Positions 61,238 to 64,000 of a DNA stretch of 64,000 bases are shown piece after piece. Origin of the DNA: WHSP01 sp964424945 (lineage in GTDB: Bacteria; Gemmatimonadota; Gemmatimonadetes; Longimicrobiales; Longimicrobiaceae); assembly GCA_964424945.1 (NCBI GenBank), contig CAYRLB010000001.1:9649-73648 (forward strand), given 5' to 3'. The position numbers were made by a program, and so were the translations under genes. Position 1 is the stretch's first letter, and each line of letters begins with the position of its first letter. The notes beneath the pieces are model-generated. The model saw only the letters and a program-made list of their open reading frames with translations. It had not been told where the DNA came from and made no database searches.

Positions 61238-62317
61238 TTACTTCCCGATCTTCACCAGCCGTCCCGTCGTTGCTTCGGCTTTGAGCTGGCCGCACGCGGC
61301 GGCGATGTCACGGCCGCGGGGCGTCCGGACGTGTACCGGGATCCCGTGCGATTCCAGCCGGTTCGCGAAGGCGCGCAGCCGTCCAGGCGGGGTCGGCTGC
61401 CAGTCTGTCCCGGGGATCGGGTTGAAGGGGATGAGGTTGACGAACGCCTGGAACTCCGCCACCACCACCGCAAGCTCGTCGGCAAGGTCGAAAGCGTCGT
61501 TCACCCCATCGATCATCACATATTCGAAGGTGATGCGCTTTCCCCCCGCGTCATCGAAGGTGCGGAGCGCCTCGAGGAGGCGGGGCAGGGGGTACTTCTT
61601 CTCGAGCGGGATGAGCTCGCTGCGCAGCTCCGAGTTGGGAGCATGGAGCGAGATGGCGAGCCGGAACTGCTCCGGAAGCGCCGCGAGCTGCTCGATCCCC
61701 GGCACGACCCCGACCGTGGAAACGGTGATCCGCCGCGCCCCGACTCCGTATCCCTGGTTGAGAATCTCGAGGGTGGGGAAGAGCGCCTTCGGGTTCATGA
61801 AGGGCTCGCCCATCCCCATGAATACGATGTTGGTGATGTCGCCGTATCCATTCTCCTGCGCCCATAGCCGCGCCTGGCGGTACTGGCCGACGATCTCGCC
61901 CGCCGTCAGCTGCCGCTGATAGCCGAGCCAGCCCGTTGCGCAGAAGGTGCACGCCATTGCGCACCCAGCCTGCGACGAGATGCAGAGGGTAAGTCGGGCG
62001 GCACTGGGGATCAGAACCGATTCGATCAGCTCGCCATCGGCGAGCCGCCAGAGGTGCTTCGCCGTCCCGTCGGTGGAACGGGAGACGCGATCGGTCGCAA
62101 GGAAGGTGAAGTCGAAGCGTTCCGCGAGTGCGAGGCGTTCCGCCTGCGGAAGATTGCTCATCTCCTCGAAGGACATCGCGAGTCGATCGAAGATCCACTC
62201 CTCGGTCTGGCGCGCGCGGTACGAGGGTTGCCCGCGAAGCTCGAAGTGCTCGCGAAGCAGGGCTCCGGCCTCGTCGCGGGGGACGCCGGCAATGTCTGTG
62301 CGTGTAACTTCCGTCAT
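61238..62317 (-). CDS. rlmN: 23S rRNA/tRNA adenine-C2 methyltransferase
   Basis: Radical-SAM enzyme that methylates A2503 of 23S rRNA and A37 of some tRNAs. The Fe-S cluster cysteines are 119, 123 and 126 (CAMACTFC). The catalytic methyl-carrier Cys lies near the C-terminus in AAACGQLKAE. IVFMGMGEPFMN and ISLHAPN are family hallmarks. 359 residues, usual length. It is divergently placed from the PTS gene. Confidence 0.97.
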   Translation of the reverse strand: MTEVTRTDIAGVPRDEAGALLREHFELRGQPSYRARQTEEWIFDRLAMSFEEMSNLPQAERLALAERFDFTFLATDRVSRSTDGTAKHLWRLADGELIESVLIPSAARLTLCISSQAGCAMACTFCATGWLGYQRQLTAGEIVGQYRQARLWAQENGYGDITNIVFMGMGEPFMNPKALFPTLEILNQGYGVGARRITVSTVGVVPGIEQLAALPEQFRLAISLHAPNSELRSELIPLEKKYPLPRLLEALRTFDDAGGKRITFEYVMIDGVNDAFDLADELAVVVAEFQAFVNLIPFNPIPGTDWQPTPPGRLRAFANRLESHGIPVHVRTPRGRDIAAACGQLKAEATTGRLVKIGK

Positions 62318-62483
62318 TTATCCTGATACTCGCGCGTGATTGCGTCGACCTGCGCCAGAAGTAGTTGTATCATCAGCCCTTCCGCGCGTTCTTGATGGGG
62401 TTCGGAGCTTTCGTTACCTTGTGCAAGCTGTACACCTCCGCCACACCGTGGCGGCTTCTTCCACGCTCGCTCGGAACAGGCAC

Positions 62484-62942
62484 GTGCACCTAACGGAACT
62501 GCTCACACCGGAGCGGATCAAGATCCCGCTCGTGTCGACGTCGAAAGATGAGATTCTGGGCGAACTGGTCGAAGTCATCGGCCAGAGCACGTCCTCTCGT
62601 AACCTCGACGAGATTCTTCGTGCCGTTCGCGAGCGTGAAGAGGTGCTCAGTACGGGGATCGGGAGCGGCGTGGCGATCCCGCACGGCAAGTCGCCGGCGA
62701 TAGCGGAGCTCGCGCTCGTTGCCGGGGTGCAGCCTGAGGGGATCGATTTCGAAGCGCTCGATGGCCGTCCTGTAAGCCTCTTCTTTCTCCTCGTCGGGCC
62801 GGACGCTGCCGCGGGGCAGCACGTCAAGGCGCTCAGCCGGATTTCCCGGCTTCTCCGCCGCGATGCCTTCCGGATCCGGCTGATGGAAGCGACGTCACCG
62901 ACCGAATTCTACTCGATCATCGCCGAGGCCGAAGCCTCGTGA
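62484..62942 (+). CDS. ptsN: PTS EIIA-type (PtsN-like) regulatory protein
   Basis: A 152-residue single EIIA domain of the fructose/nitrogen-PTS type. The phospho-acceptor is His67 in GSGVAIPHGKS, followed by VAGVQPEGIDFEALDG and FLLVGPDAAAGQHVKAL, typical PtsN landmarks. The start GTG 62484 is chosen because it gives the normal N-terminus; the longer frame upstream is not protein-like. No EIIBC gene is near, so a regulatory role is likely. Its stop overlaps the vanZ-like gene. Confidence 0.88.
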   Translation: MHLTELLTPERIKIPLVSTSKDEILGELVEVIGQSTSSRNLDEILRAVREREEVLSTGIGSGVAIPHGKSPAIAELALVAGVQPEGIDFEALDGRPVSLFFLLVGPDAAAGQHVKALSRISRLLRRDAFRIRLMEATSPTEFYSIIAEAEAS

Positions 62943-63331
62943 GCCGCGGGTGGGTTGGATGGATTCCGGCAGCCATGTGGGCTGCCGTTCTCTTTTTGGT
63001 GAGCCATCAGCCGACGATCAGCGTCAACCTTTCAGGCGGGCGCGACAAGCTGGCTCACTTCGGGGCCTATCTCATTCTGGGCCTACTGCTCGCCGTCGGG
63101 AGGGGGCCGCAGGCGCGAACGTTGTGGCTGATCCTCCTTGGATCGCTCTACGGGATCATCGACGAACTCCATCAGAGCTTCGTTCCCGGCCGCTCGGCGG
63201 ATATCTGGGACGTTGCGGCAGACATCCTCGGCGCCACTACCGGCGTGCTGATATACAGACTGGCTCGGCGCAGGATCTCCTGGTCGGGTGACGAACTCGC
63301 CGCGCAGCGCGCGGAGACCAAAACGACATGA
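62939..63331 (+). CDS. VanZ-like membrane protein
   Basis: A 130-residue VanZ-family protein with about four transmembrane helices. The family signature GRDKLAHFGAYLILGLLL and the later DELHQSFVPGRSADIWDVAAD are exact. GTG 62939 overlaps the PtsN stop (GTGA). Its function is unknown in most bacteria; only some members affect teicoplanin susceptibility. Confidence 0.9.
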   Translation: MSRGWVGWIPAAMWAAVLFLVSHQPTISVNLSGGRDKLAHFGAYLILGLLLAVGRGPQARTLWLILLGSLYGIIDELHQSFVPGRSADIWDVAADILGATTGVLIYRLARRRISWSGDELAAQRAETKTT

Positions 63332-64000
63332 CTGATACGTTCGCGACAAGCTTTCGGTCCGGCCTTGCCGGTAATTTAGGGAAGAATGACGCCGGCTCCG
63401 AAGTCCGGCTCGTAGGGTGGGTGCATCGGCGCCGGGATCTTGGCGGCCTCGTCTTTGTCGATCTTCGTGACCGCGCGGGGATCGTGCAGGTATCGTTCGA
63501 TCCGGCGAACGCCCCGCCCGAAGTCGTTCGCGAGGCGCGCGGACTCGGACCCGAAGATGTCATTCAGGTCACCGGCAGGGTACGCCTGCGGCCGGAAGGG
63601 AAGGGGAACCGGGAGATCGCGTCGGGCGACGTGGAGGTGCTCGCGGAATCGCTGGTGATGCTGCAGTCCGCCGAGCCGCTCCCGATCCCGGTCTACCGCG
63701 CGCCGGACGAGGAGCTCCCGATGGAGGATCTTCGCCTGCGCTACCGTTATCTCGACCTCCGCAGGTCGGAGCTCCAGCGCAACCTCCTGATGCGCAACCG
63801 CGCGGCGCGGACCGTGAGGGAGTTTCTTCATGCGCAGGGCTTCGTCGAGATCGAGACGCCGATGCTTACGCGGCGGACGCCGGAAGGCGCGCGGGACTAT
63901 CTCGTTCCGAGCCGGGTTCATCCGGGCGAGTTCTACGCGCTTCCACAGTCGCCGCAGCTCTACAAGCAGCTGCTGATGGTCAGCGGTTTCGATCGCTACT
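63328..64000 (+). CDS. aspS: Aspartyl-tRNA synthetase (3' end outside window)
   Basis: The first 224 codons of a class II synthetase. The N-terminal OB anticodon-binding domain reads VRLVGWVHRRRDLGGLVFVDL. The linker has ELPMEDLRLRYRYLDLRR. Class-II motif 1 lies in ETPMLTRRTPEGARDY and the start of motif 2 is near SPQLYKQLLMVSG. ATG 63328 overlaps the vanZ-like stop (ATGA). Whether it is discriminating or AspRS/AsnRS-type cannot be decided here. Confidence 0.95.
   Translation, partial: MTDTFATSFRSGLAGNLGKNDAGSEVRLVGWVHRRRDLGGLVFVDLRDRAGIVQVSFDPANAPPEVVREARGLGPEDVIQVTGRVRLRPEGKGNREIASGDVEVLAESLVMLQSAEPLPIPVYRAPDEELPMEDLRLRYRYLDLRRSELQRNLLMRNRAARTVREFLHAQGFVEIETPMLTRRTPEGARDYLVPSRVHPGEFYALPQSPQLYKQLLMVSGFDRY

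Noticed and set aside
1..64000. tRNA, rRNA, CRISPR, IS and attachment-site signatures
   Set aside because: I looked for T-arm consensus, regular repeats, transposase motifs and terminal repeats by eye and found none convincing.

Overview
The window is high-GC, densely coded chromosomal DNA from a free-living, diderm (outer-membrane) bacterium. The clues to a diderm are SurA-type parvulins, lipoproteins with lipoboxes and a PorV/TraF-like barrel. A YpdA-type bacillithiol disulfide reductase, RqcH with RqcP, a baeRF-type release-factor paralogue and frequent GTG/TTG starts fit a Gemmatimonadota-like lineage. That placement is inference, because no rRNA or other taxonomic marker is present. I see no tRNA, rRNA, IS element, prophage or CRISPR array. 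Codon style looks uniform throughout, so this is core genome rather than an island.

Layout. 1-5.9 kb: the end of a PAS-GAF histidine kinase, then minus-strand genes for putrescine synthesis (aguB-aguA), DNA repair (ogt, a UDG-family protein), a cysteine-rich unknown and infA. 6.1-6.8 kb: a gene-free stretch with two opposed intrinsic terminators. 6.8-8.9 kb: an FKBP prolyl isomerase and an ATP/ADP-translocase-like carrier. 8.9-11.5 kb: a LigC-type ligase, a LigD-Pol-like primase-polymerase and an uncharacterised protein, all overlapping. 11.9-13 kb: a baeRF protein. 13.2-23.4 kb: a long minus-strand run mfd, parvulin lipoprotein, surA-like, rqcP, pdxA, LytM remnant, holB, moaC, SLT transglycosylase, with many stop/start overlaps. 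23.6-28.3 kb: envelope and secreted proteins. 28.4-32.8 kb: lepA, ROK glucokinase, PfkB-family kinase, SET-domain protein. 32.9-38.7 kb: diheme cytochrome, GyrI-like protein, lipoprotein, then STAS-ATPase, cyclophilin, STAS-winged-helix protein and YpdA. 39-49.6 kb: purine synthesis (purC-pssA-purS-purQ-purL-purF, then M32 peptidase and purB) and truA. 49.8-55.6 kb: tryptophan synthesis (trpD, trpC-trpF-trpB, trpA) with lexA inserted in the opposite orientation, a possible trp leader peptide and candidate LexA operators. 55.7-64 kb: rqcH, panB-panC, a degenerate GlmU-like protein, a YqeK-like HD protein, a LytR_C protein, rlmN, ptsN-like, vanZ-like and the start of aspS.

Functionally the window combines primary metabolism (purines, Trp, pantothenate, PLP, molybdopterin, polyamines) with replication, repair, translation and ribosome rescue (holB, mfd, ligC-like, lexA, lepA, infA, rqcH, rqcP, rlmN, truA). 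The least explained parts are the three-gene LigC/Prim-Pol unit with an unknown partner, the STAS/ATPase/winged-helix/YpdA cluster, the untranslated region between infA and the FKBP gene, the lexA-trpC control region, and two degenerate enzyme relatives (a 65-residue LytM module and a GlmU-like protein).
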